Below, piece by piece: positions 1 through 6,976 of a stretch of 64,000 nucleotides of DNA (positions are counted from its first letter, which is position 1; the number at the start of each line of letters is the position of its first letter). The notes under the pieces were generated by a model. The model was not told the DNA's origin. It searched no databases and was given only the letters and a program-made list of their open reading frames with translations. This DNA comes from Succinatimonas sp. UBA7265 (lineage in GTDB: Bacteria > Pseudomonadota > Gammaproteobacteria > Enterobacterales > Succinivibrionaceae): positions 1 through 64,000 of the forward strand of contig DKSD01000088.1 of NCBI GenBank assembly GCA_002473165.1, written 5' to 3'. The position numbers and the translations under genes were made by a program.

Positions 1-6
1 CCTTTT

Positions 7-125
7 TGCCTGGCGGCCACAGCGCTGCAGTACCACCTGTTCCCATGCCGAACACAGAAGTGAAATGCAGCCGCGCCGATGGTAGTGCAGCGTACGTCTG
101 TGTGAGAGTAGGTCACTGCCAGGCT
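7..125 (+). rRNA. rrf: 5S ribosomal RNA
   Basis: The sequence begins TGCCTGGCGGCC and ends with CACTGCCAGGC, so the two ends pair as in gammaproteobacterial 5S rRNA. The internal blocks CCATGCCGAACACAGAAGTG and GCCGATGGTAGT are the conserved loop regions. It is probably the last gene of an rRNA operon whose 16S and 23S genes lie upstream of the window. The exact 3' end may differ by one or two bases. Confidence 0.96.
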
Positions 126-136
126 CCCTTTTCTGA

Positions 137-166
137 AACCGCGTCCCTTTTGGGTCGCGGTTTTTT
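137..166 (+). terminator. rRNA operon terminator
   Basis: A stem of about 11 bp (AACCGCGTCCC against GGGTCGCGGTT, one T-T mismatch) is followed by a run of T directly downstream of 5S rRNA, as expected for a Rho-independent terminator. Confidence 0.85.
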
Positions 167-205
167 CGTGCCTGCTTCATAATCTGCATTATTTTTATTC
201 TGTGA

Positions 206-233
206 TTGATCTATGTTCTGAAATACGTATACT
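206..233 (+). promoter_or_regulatory. Putative promoter of the Y-family polymerase operon
   Basis: TTGATC and TATACT are separated by 16 bp, about 40 bp upstream of the polymerase start codon. I did not find a convincing E. coli-type LexA box (CTGT-N8-ACAG) here, so SOS control is not shown by the sequence. Confidence 0.4.
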
Positions 234-274
234 AATATACAGATAGAAACAAGCCACAAAGCGCAGGAGGACCA

Positions 275-1798
275 ATGCAGGATCACATCTACATCGCCAT
301 TGATCTCAAGTCCTTCTACGCCAGCGTCGAGTGCGCCGAGCGCCACCTCGATCCGCTGGATACGAACCTCGTGGTCGCTGACACCTCGCGCACCGACAAG
401 ACGATCTGTCTGGCAGTCTCCCCTTCTTTAAAAGCTCGCGGCGTAGGCTCCAGGCCGCGCCTGTTTGAGGTGATCCAAAAAGTAAATGAGCTCAACGCCT
501 CGCGCCGCGCCGCGTGCGGCGGCAGGCTGCGCGGGGAATCCTGTTTTGACCATGAGATCGCAGACGATCCGTCAATAGGCATAGGCTATATCGCGGCTGT
601 GCCCAGGATGGCGCTTTACATTCAGTACAGCTCGCGGATCGTCGGGATCTATTTGAAATACGTCGCCCCTGAGGATCTGGATGTCTACTCCATAGACGAG
701 GTCTTTATCGACGCCACTTCCTACCTTAAAAGCACCGGCATGAGCGCGCACGACTTCGCGATGATGCTGGTGCGCGAAGTGCTCAATGCCACCGGGATCA
801 CCGCGACGGCCGGGATCGGCACGAACCTCTATTTGGCGAAGATCGCCATGGACGTCGTTGCCAAGCATGCTAAAGCCGACAAGGACGGAGTGAGGATCGC
901 GGCGCTTGACGAGCAGAGCTATCGCACCTTGATGTGGTCGCATACGCCGATCACGGATTTCTGGAGGGTCGGACCGGGGATCGCCAACCGCCTGTACGCT
1001 GTGCAGCTGTACACCATGGGCGATATCGCCCGCTGCTCTGAGGGCACGTCCGATGATTTCTACAATGAGGATCTGCTCTACAGCCTCTTTGGGATCAACG
1101 CCGAACTCCTCATAGATCATGCCTGGGGCTTTGAAAGCGCCACGATCGCCGATGTCAAAAAGCTCCGTCCCCGCCGCAAGAGTCTGGGAGTGGGGCAGGT
1201 GCTGCAATGCCCTTACCCCTATGACAAAGCACGCCTGGCGGTGTGGGAGATGGCAGAGCAGCTCTCGCTCGATCTTGTGGCCAAAGGTTACACGGCCGGC
1301 AAGGCTGTGCTGACGGCAGGCTACGACGTCGAGAACCTGCGCGATCGCCGCAAGGCGGCAGGCTACGCGGGCGACGTGCATATGGACTATCTGGGCCGGG
1401 CAGTGCCGCATCACGCGCACGGCACGGTTGATCTGGGGCGCTACACAGCTTCCACACAGATCCTCACCCAAAAGGTGACTGAGCTTTTTGACCGCATCGT
1501 CAACCGCTCGTTTACGGTAAGAAGGCTGACGCTGGCCGCGTGCGATCTGCGCCGCGAAGGCCAGAGCGCGACGGTATTGACCGAGCCTCGGCAGACCGAT
1601 CTCTTTGCAGAGTATGATAAAGAGGTTAACAAGCACGATCGCCGCGAGATCGAACTTAAGAAAGAGCGCAAGCTGCAGGAGGCGGTGCTGGCCATCAAGG
1701 CCCGGCACGGCAAAAACGCGGTGTTTCGCGGCGCGGATCTGCAGGAGGGAGCCACTACCATCATGCGCAATTCCCAGATCGGAGGGCACCGGGCGTGA
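275..1798 (+). CDS. Y-family DNA polymerase (UmuC/UvrX-like)
   Basis: A 507-residue translesion polymerase of the ImpB/MucB/SamB family, which copies past damaged bases. Visible Y-family motifs are the N-terminal metal-binding block IDLKSFYASVEC (residues 9-20), the catalytic SIDEVFID (139-146) and the HhH-preceding block GIGTNLYLAKIA (about 178-189). A strong SD (GGAGG) precedes ATG 275. The stop overlaps the GTG of a YolD-like gene, so the two are translationally coupled. This polymerase/YolD pairing is typical of Firmicutes and their mobile elements rather than of gammaproteobacterial dinB or umuDC, which suggests horizontal transfer. The role is inferred from family membership. Confidence 0.88.
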   Translation: MQDHIYIAIDLKSFYASVECAERHLDPLDTNLVVADTSRTDKTICLAVSPSLKARGVGSRPRLFEVIQKVNELNASRRAACGGRLRGESCFDHEIADDPSIGIGYIAAVPRMALYIQYSSRIVGIYLKYVAPEDLDVYSIDEVFIDATSYLKSTGMSAHDFAMMLVREVLNATGITATAGIGTNLYLAKIAMDVVAKHAKADKDGVRIAALDEQSYRTLMWSHTPITDFWRVGPGIANRLYAVQLYTMGDIARCSEGTSDDFYNEDLLYSLFGINAELLIDHAWGFESATIADVKKLRPRRKSLGVGQVLQCPYPYDKARLAVWEMAEQLSLDLVAKGYTAGKAVLTAGYDVENLRDRRKAAGYAGDVHMDYLGRAVPHHAHGTVDLGRYTASTQILTQKVTELFDRIVNRSFTVRRLTLAACDLRREGQSATVLTEPRQTDLFAEYDKEVNKHDRREIELKKERKLQEAVLAIKARHGKNAVFRGADLQEGATTIMRNSQIGGHRA

Positions 1799-2235
1799 AT
1801 CCGCATCCCGGTCCTCATGACTACGACGACATCATCAGCCACCCGCGCCATGTCTCGCAAAAACATCCGCATATGAGCATCGCCGATCGGGCGGCGCAGT
1901 TTTTGCCGTTTGACGCGCTCACCGGCTTTGACGAGGCCGTGGATGAAACCGCCAGGCTCACCGCCGACGGCCCGGAACTCGGAGAAGACACGCTCATCAG
2001 GCTTGATGAGAAGATCCAATGCCTGCTCTCAAAAGGCCTGCCATCCCCAGAGATCGAAATCACCGTGTTCGTGCCGGATGAACGCAAGGCGGGTGGCAGG
2101 TATCTCCGAGTACGCGGAAAGGTGCGGCGCCTCGATCCGATCGCAGGCGAACTTATCCTGGAGTCAGGGCAGCAGCTGGAGCTTAAAAAGATCTGCGCGC
2201 TCGAAGGTGCGGTTTTTGATGAAGCCGGCTTGTAA
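1795..2235 (+). CDS. YolD-like protein, partner of the Y-family polymerase
   Basis: A 146-residue protein with the YolD-family signature: YDDIISHPRHVSQKHPHMS (about residues 10-28), then RAAQFLPFDALTGFDEAVDE. The rest resembles the small beta domain of this family. The GTG start at 1795 overlaps the polymerase stop (GTGA) and has GGAGGG about 8 bp upstream. In Firmicutes, YolD-like proteins sit beside UvrX-type polymerases and are thought to be UmuD-like accessory factors, although their biochemistry is little known. Pairing and coupling here are direct observations; function is by analogy. Confidence 0.82.
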   Translation: MNPHPGPHDYDDIISHPRHVSQKHPHMSIADRAAQFLPFDALTGFDEAVDETARLTADGPELGEDTLIRLDEKIQCLLSKGLPSPEIEITVFVPDERKAGGRYLRVRGKVRRLDPIAGELILESGQQLELKKICALEGAVFDEAGL

Positions 2236-2331
2236 ACGATAATGATTCCTGTTAAAGTCTAATCAAGGCTCCGGCGTACCGGCCGGGCTTTTATGCTTGG
2301 AATTTAAAGAAAAACAAACACGGAGTAACCC

Positions 2332-2496
2332 ATGGCAATGCAAACGAGGCTTCATGTGCACGACGGCAAAGTAGGCGAGGGCGTGAAGTTTGATCGCATT
2401 CGCAGGGTCACCGGCTATCTGGTCGGGAGCCTTGATCGCTTCAACGACGCCAAATGCGCCGAGGTCAGGGATCGCGTCAAACACCTGCACGTCTGA
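2332..2496 (+). CDS. Small NrdD-like protein (54 aa)
   Basis: A short ORF with an SD (GGAG) 7 bp before ATG 2332. Residues 20-53 read FDRIRRVTGYLVGSLDRF followed by NDAKCAEVRDRVKHLHV. This resembles the small conserved proteins annotated as anaerobic ribonucleotide reductase fragments in gut anaerobes (pattern GYL-G--DRFN-AK--E--DRVKH). It lacks the glycyl-radical site and most of NrdD, so it cannot be a reductase alone. It may be a regulatory or accessory peptide or a relic. Its tight SD, clean reading frame and following hairpin favour a real gene. Confidence 0.6.
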   Translation: MAMQTRLHVHDGKVGEGVKFDRIRRVTGYLVGSLDRFNDAKCAEVRDRVKHLHV

Positions 2497-2515
2497 CACC
2501 TGGAGCCTTGAAGTG

Positions 2516-2549
2516 CAACAGCGCCCTCATGCGGCGCTGTTGCTGTTTA
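2516..2549 (+). terminator. Hairpin after the NrdD-like small ORF
   Basis: CAACAGCGCC and GGCGCTGTTG form a perfect 10-bp stem with a 7-nt loop, followed by CTGTTT. The T tract is weak, so termination may be partial. Confidence 0.6.
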
Positions 2550-2631
2550 GAGACGGCAGGCAGGCGCAGGAAACTCTGCGGTAAACTGCATTTAAAGCGG
2601 CCCCGGAGCGGCCGGCAAACGGAGCAAAAGC

Positions 2632-3069
2632 ATGTCAAAAGCGGCGGTGCTGGAACTGTGTTCCAAAGTTTACAAAGCGCAGCGCGATTATCTGCAAACG
2701 CGCCTTAAAGAGCGCATCCCTGAGGGGATCGAACTCTGCCATGTCGAGATCTTCAATGAACTCAGGAAAACGCCCGGGATCGGCATCAATGAACTGGCAA
2801 AGCGCTGCGGACGCGTGAAATCGACGGTGTCGGTGATGTGCGAGCGCCTGTGCAAGCTGGGGTATCTTGAAAAGCGTCCTGAAGGCAAAGGCGCCCGCGC
2901 TTTCGGGCTGTGGCTTACTCAGAGCGCCGCTGAGGTGCTAAAGAGCGCCGATGCGGCAGGCGCTGAGCTTGCCGAACGCAGTTGCGACGGCCTGTCAAAG
3001 AAAGAGCGCAAACATTTAGAAGATCTGCTCATGAGGATTGCGGGAAACCTTACAGGTGTAGCAGACTGA
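2632..3069 (+). CDS. MarR-family transcriptional regulator
   Basis: A 145-residue protein with a MarR-type winged helix-turn-helix at about residues 36-95: GIGINELAKRCGRVKSTVSV is the recognition region and LGYLEKRPEGKGARAFGLWL the wing. Flanking helices at both ends would form the dimer interface. It has its own SD (GGAG 8 bp before ATG). No obvious target lies beside it on the same strand. The nearest genes, thioredoxin and a thiol oxidoreductase, converge on it, so the ligand and targets are unknown. Confidence 0.82.
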   Translation: MSKAAVLELCSKVYKAQRDYLQTRLKERIPEGIELCHVEIFNELRKTPGIGINELAKRCGRVKSTVSVMCERLCKLGYLEKRPEGKGARAFGLWLTQSAAEVLKSADAAGAELAERSCDGLSKKERKHLEDLLMRIAGNLTGVAD

Positions 3070-3090
3070 GCCCCAGGCGGCTCACAGACA

Positions 3091-3119
3091 AAAACGGGAT
3101 CGCAGCGCGATCCCGGTTC
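3091..3119. terminator. Bidirectional terminator between marR-like gene and trxA
   Basis: A perfect 9-bp stem (CGGGATCGC / GCGATCCCG, loop AGC) lies between the convergent genes. Five T residues follow on the minus strand and a weak T tract on the plus strand, so it mainly serves trxA. Confidence 0.75.
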
Positions 3120-3140
3120 TTCATGCTTTTTCAGATCGGA

Positions 3141-3464
3141 TCATTTGGCGGCGTTTTCGATAAACTGCCTGAGCTCTTCCTTGCCCAAAGCGCCGACCTG
3201 CTGGGCCGCAGGCTCGCCGTTTTTGAAGACGATCAGGGTCGGGATGCTCATGATCCCGTATTTGGCGGCGATCTCGGCGACTTCGTCGACGTTGACCTTG
3301 CAGAACCTGACATCGTTCATCTCGCCGGAGAGTTCCTCGACCACCGGCCCGACCATGCGGCAGGGGCCGCACCAGGGGGCCCAGAAGTCCACAAGCACCG
3401 GACGGTCGCTCTTTAAGACCTCGCTTTCGAAGTTGTCGCTGTTGATCTCAGTAATGTATGCCAT
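3141..3464 (-). CDS. trxA: Thioredoxin
   Basis: A 107-residue cytoplasmic thiol-disulfide reductant of usual thioredoxin length. The active site WCGPC is at residues 31-35, preceded by VLVDFWAP, and the cis-proline block [13 protein letters not shown] lies at about 72-84. There is no signal peptide. A purine-rich GAGAG element precedes ATG. It lies 43 bp downstream of a DsbA/FrnE-like oxidoreductase on the same strand, so the two may be cotranscribed as a redox-repair unit. A second copy elsewhere in the genome cannot be excluded. Confidence 0.95.
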   Translation of the reverse strand: MAYITEINSDNFESEVLKSDRPVLVDFWAPWCGPCRMVGPVVEELSGEMNDVRFCKVNVDEVAEIAAKYGIMSIPTLIVFKNGEPAAQQVGALGKEELRQFIENAAK

Positions 3465-3507
3465 AGTTTTCTCTCTTTACCTAAAAATCTTTGAAATTTA
3501 AAACTAA

Positions 3508-4221
3508 TTATTCCGCGCTTTCTTTTAAGATACGCTCAAAAAGTTCGGCCCACTCAGAGGCTTTGACATAGCCTTCCAGCGAATATTTGCCGTTGACGAT
3601 GAAGTTGGGGATGTCCGTGCGGTTATGATCGCGGGCAAACTGCTCGCGCTCGCGCAGTTTCGCCAAAGCCTGGGCGTCGCGGGTGCGTTCCATAACTTTA
3701 TCAGGATTAAGCCCGATCTTGGCGAAGATCTTCTCAATTGCCTCCTCGGTGCTGACGTTTTCGCCATCTTTGAAGATCGCATCCCACACGGCCTGGGCAT
3801 ACTCATGGGCCTTGCCCCCGGCGACCGCGGCCTCCTCGGCGAGGATGGCGTTGCGGGTGTTGGGGATGACGGGCGGCAGTTTAAGCCCCAGAGACGGCCT
3901 TATGGCGTTGATCTTTTTGAGCGCGCCCGGCAGATGCGCCCCCATGGGAGTTTGATCCAAAGCCGCGCCGCCATCGGGCGTGTCCGGGAAGAGTTCTATG
4001 CCAAGGTGCTTTAACTCAAATGAAAATTTGCCTTTGAGATCGTCTAATTCCGCGGCGCCCAGATCGCACCACGGGCAGATGAAGTCTGAGTACATTTCGA
4101 TGACGATCTGTTTTTCGCCGCCTGCGACGGCGGCCTGGCCTTTCCTGGCGCGGTGCGCGGCTATCGAGCAGCCTTCAGGTCCGCAGTGCAGTCCGGATGA
4201 TGAGGTGCTGAGGTGTTCCAT
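3508..4221 (-). CDS. DsbA-family thiol oxidoreductase (FrnE-like)
   Basis: A 237-residue thioredoxin-fold protein of the DsbA/FrnE class. The redox motif is C49-P-W-C52, after IEMYSDFI, and the cis-proline loop is DIPNFIVNGKY near residues 202-212. A helical insertion lies between them. No signal peptide is present, so it should act in the cytoplasm. The N-terminal tail has two extra cysteines (HCGPEGCS, residues 12-19) that could exchange disulfides with the active site. ATG 4221 is chosen because GGAGC lies 6-10 bp upstream. It is divergent from an HxlR regulator, suggesting redox-controlled expression. Confidence 0.82.
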   Translation of the reverse strand: MEHLSTSSSGLHCGPEGCSIAAHRARKGQAAVAGGEKQIVIEMYSDFICPWCDLGAAELDDLKGKFSFELKHLGIELFPDTPDGGAALDQTPMGAHLPGALKKINAIRPSLGLKLPPVIPNTRNAILAEEAAVAGGKAHEYAQAVWDAIFKDGENVSTEEAIEKIFAKIGLNPDKVMERTRDAQALAKLREREQFARDHNRTDIPNFIVNGKYSLEGYVKASEWAELFERILKESAE

Positions 4222-4310
4222 GGTAAAGCTCCGTATGTTCTTGCTTGCCTTTGCGATGATTAGAAGTTAAGGTTTATATGTAAAGATTACAAGTACTGTT
4301 ATTTATGATA

Positions 4311-4329
4311 TATACTATCATTTAGTATA
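4311..4329. promoter_or_regulatory. Palindromic operator in the frnE-like/hxlR divergent region
   Basis: TATACTATCATTTAGTATA is an inverted repeat (ATACTA-N5-TAGTAT with flanking T/A) in a very AT-rich 155-bp region between the divergent genes. Divergent location and symmetry make it the best candidate site for the HxlR regulator. The overlapping TATACT could also be a -10 element. Confidence 0.55.
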
Positions 4330-4376
4330 GTTATATTGATAAATAAAAGAAAATATTTGGCGCGAATAATTATCAG

Positions 4377-4739
4377 ATGACAGATCAGCTTTCAGATTTT
4401 CACTGCGAGGGCGGGATCGGCGAGACAGGCTTTGCCTACACGATGTCGCTGATCTCAGGAAAATACACGCTGCACGTGCTCTACTGCCTGCTTGAAAACG
4501 GGGTGGTGCGCTTTAACGAGATGAAGCGTTATTTAGGCGGGATCACATTCCGCACGCTAAGCTCCACGCTCAAGACTTTAGAGGGCGAAGGCCTGGTGGC
4601 GCGGCATGAGTATCCGCAGATCCCGCCGCGGGTCGAGTACTCGCTCACGCCCCGGGGCAGATCGCTTGAGCCCGTGCTCATGGCGCTGTGCCAGTGGGGC
4701 AAAGCCCACCGCGATGATCAGGGAGGGGAGCGGCCTTAA
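4377..4739 (+). CDS. HxlR-family transcriptional regulator
   Basis: A 120-residue winged-helix protein of the HxlR/YodB family. Typical blocks are MSLISGKYTLHVLYCLLENG, the recognition region GGITFRTLSSTLKTLEGEGL and the wing PPRVEYSLTPRGRSLEPVL. C10 (FHCEGG) sits where the redox-sensing cysteine of YodB/HypR-type members lies, so thiol sensing is plausible. It is divergent from the FrnE-like oxidoreductase across a palindrome and probably controls it. The SD is weak, and no better start is visible. Confidence 0.84.
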   Translation: MTDQLSDFHCEGGIGETGFAYTMSLISGKYTLHVLYCLLENGVVRFNEMKRYLGGITFRTLSSTLKTLEGEGLVARHEYPQIPPRVEYSLTPRGRSLEPVLMALCQWGKAHRDDQGGERP

Positions 4740-4744
4740 GGCGC

Positions 4745-6976
4745 TCACAGCTCTTTTGACAGGGCTTTAAAGCACTCAAGCGCCCCTTTGACGTCCAAAG
4801 CGCTCCAGGCGTAGCTCAGGCACTTTAAAGGCCTTGAGATGTAATCGTCGTGCTTGTCGACATCGAGGGTGCGGATCTTTGAGAGCAGATCGGCTCCGTC
4901 GATGAGGCCGTCTTTTAAGATCTCGCCCACGGCCGCCCTGAGGCTGTCGCGGGAGGTGAAGATGAGCTCGATGTGCGAGTGGCGCTGCGTGCACTTCACG
5001 TTCTTGCGGCGCAGCATCAGGATCATGGTGCGCAGGATGCGATCGCCGCGCCAAGGGTAGATCTCAAGGCCTGAGGGGGAGTCGGCGAGCATGCGGTGCT
5101 CCAGGTCAAAGCTCTTGAAAGCCATCAGCCCGCGCACGAAGTTCAAATGCGCCGTTTTGTTTAAAAACTCCGGCACCTCGCCTTTTACATAAAGGCGGAA
5201 CATCTCTTTGCGGATCTCATCGTGGATCTGCCCGGAGGTGCCGCTGACGTTCAGCGGCGCAGCGTCATGCAGCCAGGGCTTGACGCCGATGATCTTCGAG
5301 GCGCGGTTGACGAACACGGCTTTCCAGCCGCGCCCGGCAAAGAGAAAAGTCAGCCCGGTCTGAGGCTCCTCGGTCATGGGCACGGAGCCGATGACACGGC
5401 CGTCGTGCTCTATGGTGTACTCGTCAGGCGTGTAGAAGGCCGAGTAGAAGCTCCAGTCCGAAACCAGCTCTTCGCCGTCAAGGCCCAAAGTGAGCGTGCC
5501 GTCGTTGAGCTGGGTGATGAGATCGCGCGAGGCCAGATCGCGGAGGAACTGCGCGTAGATGCGCTGAGTGCACAGCAGGAACGGCCCGGTGCGGCAGAGC
5601 AGATCGTAGAGGTTCTTCGCGGTCACGGAGCCGAAGGAGGCGATGACCGAGAGCGTCTGCTGCAGCAGCGTGGAGAACGCGTATTCGTGCTCCAGCGGCG
5701 GCTCGTACCAGTGCTTTAGCAGCAAATTCACCATGGCGGCGGTGAGGAACGTGTCCTCGCACAGCGAGTCGGACGTCGGCGCGGCGCTGGATCCTGAGTA
5801 GCGCTCGGGGATGAACAGGCGCAGCACCGCCAGATGATCGCGTCTGCCCGAGCGCCCCAGGCGCTGGCGTAGCGAGGCCACGGACAGCGGCGGCTCGACC
5901 TGGGCGATGGAGCGGACATCGGAGATGTCTATGCCCAGCTCCAGCGTGGCCGTGCAGATGGCGTTCGTGGGCACGCGCCCTTCGATGAGGCGGTGTTCAA
6001 GGCTCTCGCGCAGCTCTTTGGAGAGCGAGCCGTGGTGCGGGAAGAACTCGTTGGGCACGAAATTGCGCTCAGAGAGCTTTTGCAGTTCGGTGGCCAGTGT
6101 CTCCGTGCAATAGCGCGAGTTGCAGAACACCAGGTTCGTGGTGTTGCGCAGCAGCCTGAAGATGTCTTTGGCGATGTCCGTGAAATACCCGGGCAGTTCG
6201 TCCTCGCGGACACGCGCTCCGCGGCCGCGCGGCTCCTCGCTTTTGGCAGGCGGCGTCCAGTCATAGCCGCGCAGCTGCACGGCCAGGCGATCGGCCCCGG
6301 AGGCCTTGGCGGTGATGATCTGGCATTTGAGACCGCCGCGGGGGCGCAGGTAGGGCGTCACGGCCGCGCTGTCGGAGAACGTGGCCGAGAGCGCGATGCG
6401 CGGGACGAGCCTGCCGCAGAGGTTCTCGATGCGGTGCAGCTGCGACTGCAGCTGGTAGCCGCGCTGCGTGCCCATGAAGGCGTGGAACTCGTCGATGATG
6501 ATGTATTTAAGCCCCGCGCAGGCCTCTGCCAGCCAGGCGCGGCGGTTTATGAGCATGGATTCGAGCGATTCAGGCGTCGTGAGGATCACGCCGTCGGGGG
6601 AGCGCAGCAGCCGCTCCTTTTTGCCCGAGGAGATGTCACCGTGCCAGGGCGTCACGGCGATCCCCAGATCCTGCGCCATCTCGGCGATGCGGCGGTACTG
6701 ATCGTTTATGAGGGCCTTAAGCGGGCTGATGTAGAGAATGCGCAGCCCGCTGCGGCGGTTTTTCCCGCAGACGGCGGACAGGGCGGGGAGGAAAGCGGCC
6801 TCGGTTTTACCGGAGGCCGTGGAGGCGGAGATGATGACGTCGTCGCGGCACTCGAGCACCGGGCGCACGGCCGCCTTCTGCACCGGGAGCAGATCTTCCC
6901 AGCCCTTGCGGAACACCCAGCGCTGCAGCGCCGGATCTAAAAGGCTGAATTCAGTGGCCGCGCGCTGAGTTTCCAT
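4745..6976 (-). CDS. DEAD/DEAH (Lhr-like) helicase, BrxHI-like
   Basis: A 743-residue superfamily 2 helicase. Motif I is ASTASGKTEA (about residues 51-60), motif II IIIDEFHAF, motif III ALSATF, and the second RecA domain has TLELGIDISDV and RQRLGRSGRR. The region after about residue 450 has no motif I can name. It starts inside the stop of the upstream ATPase gene (ATGA overlap), so the two proteins are made together. The pair resembles BrxHI and BrxD of type 2 BREX and the ATPase/helicase pairs beside TerB-domain proteins. No methyltransferase, PglZ or BrxC lies nearby, so this is a free-standing module. A defence role is an inference. Confidence 0.75.
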   Translation of the reverse strand: METQRAATEFSLLDPALQRWVFRKGWEDLLPVQKAAVRPVLECRDDVIISASTASGKTEAAFLPALSAVCGKNRRSGLRILYISPLKALINDQYRRIAEMAQDLGIAVTPWHGDISSGKKERLLRSPDGVILTTPESLESMLINRRAWLAEACAGLKYIIIDEFHAFMGTQRGYQLQSQLHRIENLCGRLVPRIALSATFSDSAAVTPYLRPRGGLKCQIITAKASGADRLAVQLRGYDWTPPAKSEEPRGRGARVREDELPGYFTDIAKDIFRLLRNTTNLVFCNSRYCTETLATELQKLSERNFVPNEFFPHHGSLSKELRESLEHRLIEGRVPTNAICTATLELGIDISDVRSIAQVEPPLSVASLRQRLGRSGRRDHLAVLRLFIPERYSGSSAAPTSDSLCEDTFLTAAMVNLLLKHWYEPPLEHEYAFSTLLQQTLSVIASFGSVTAKNLYDLLCRTGPFLLCTQRIYAQFLRDLASRDLITQLNDGTLTLGLDGEELVSDWSFYSAFYTPDEYTIEHDGRVIGSVPMTEEPQTGLTFLFAGRGWKAVFVNRASKIIGVKPWLHDAAPLNVSGTSGQIHDEIRKEMFRLYVKGEVPEFLNKTAHLNFVRGLMAFKSFDLEHRMLADSPSGLEIYPWRGDRILRTMILMLRRKNVKCTQRHSHIELIFTSRDSLRAAVGEILKDGLIDGADLLSKIRTLDVDKHDDYISRPLKCLSYAWSALDVKGALECFKALSKEL

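Noticed and set aside
201..240. LexA box upstream of the Y-family polymerase
   Set aside because: CTG and CAG words occur, but not with the CTGT-N8-ACAG spacing.
572..1789. Long antisense ORF opposite the Y-family polymerase
   Set aside because: No SD, no recognisable motif, and the plus-strand frame has all the polymerase motifs. High GC content produces such shadow frames.
2263..2293. Terminator after the YolD-like gene
   Set aside because: GGCTCCGG and GGCCGGGC pair only with mismatches; not convincing as a stem, though a T run follows.
5993..6940. 315-codon plus-strand ORF opposite the helicase
   Set aside because: Composition is that of a shadow frame; the minus strand encodes complete helicase motifs.
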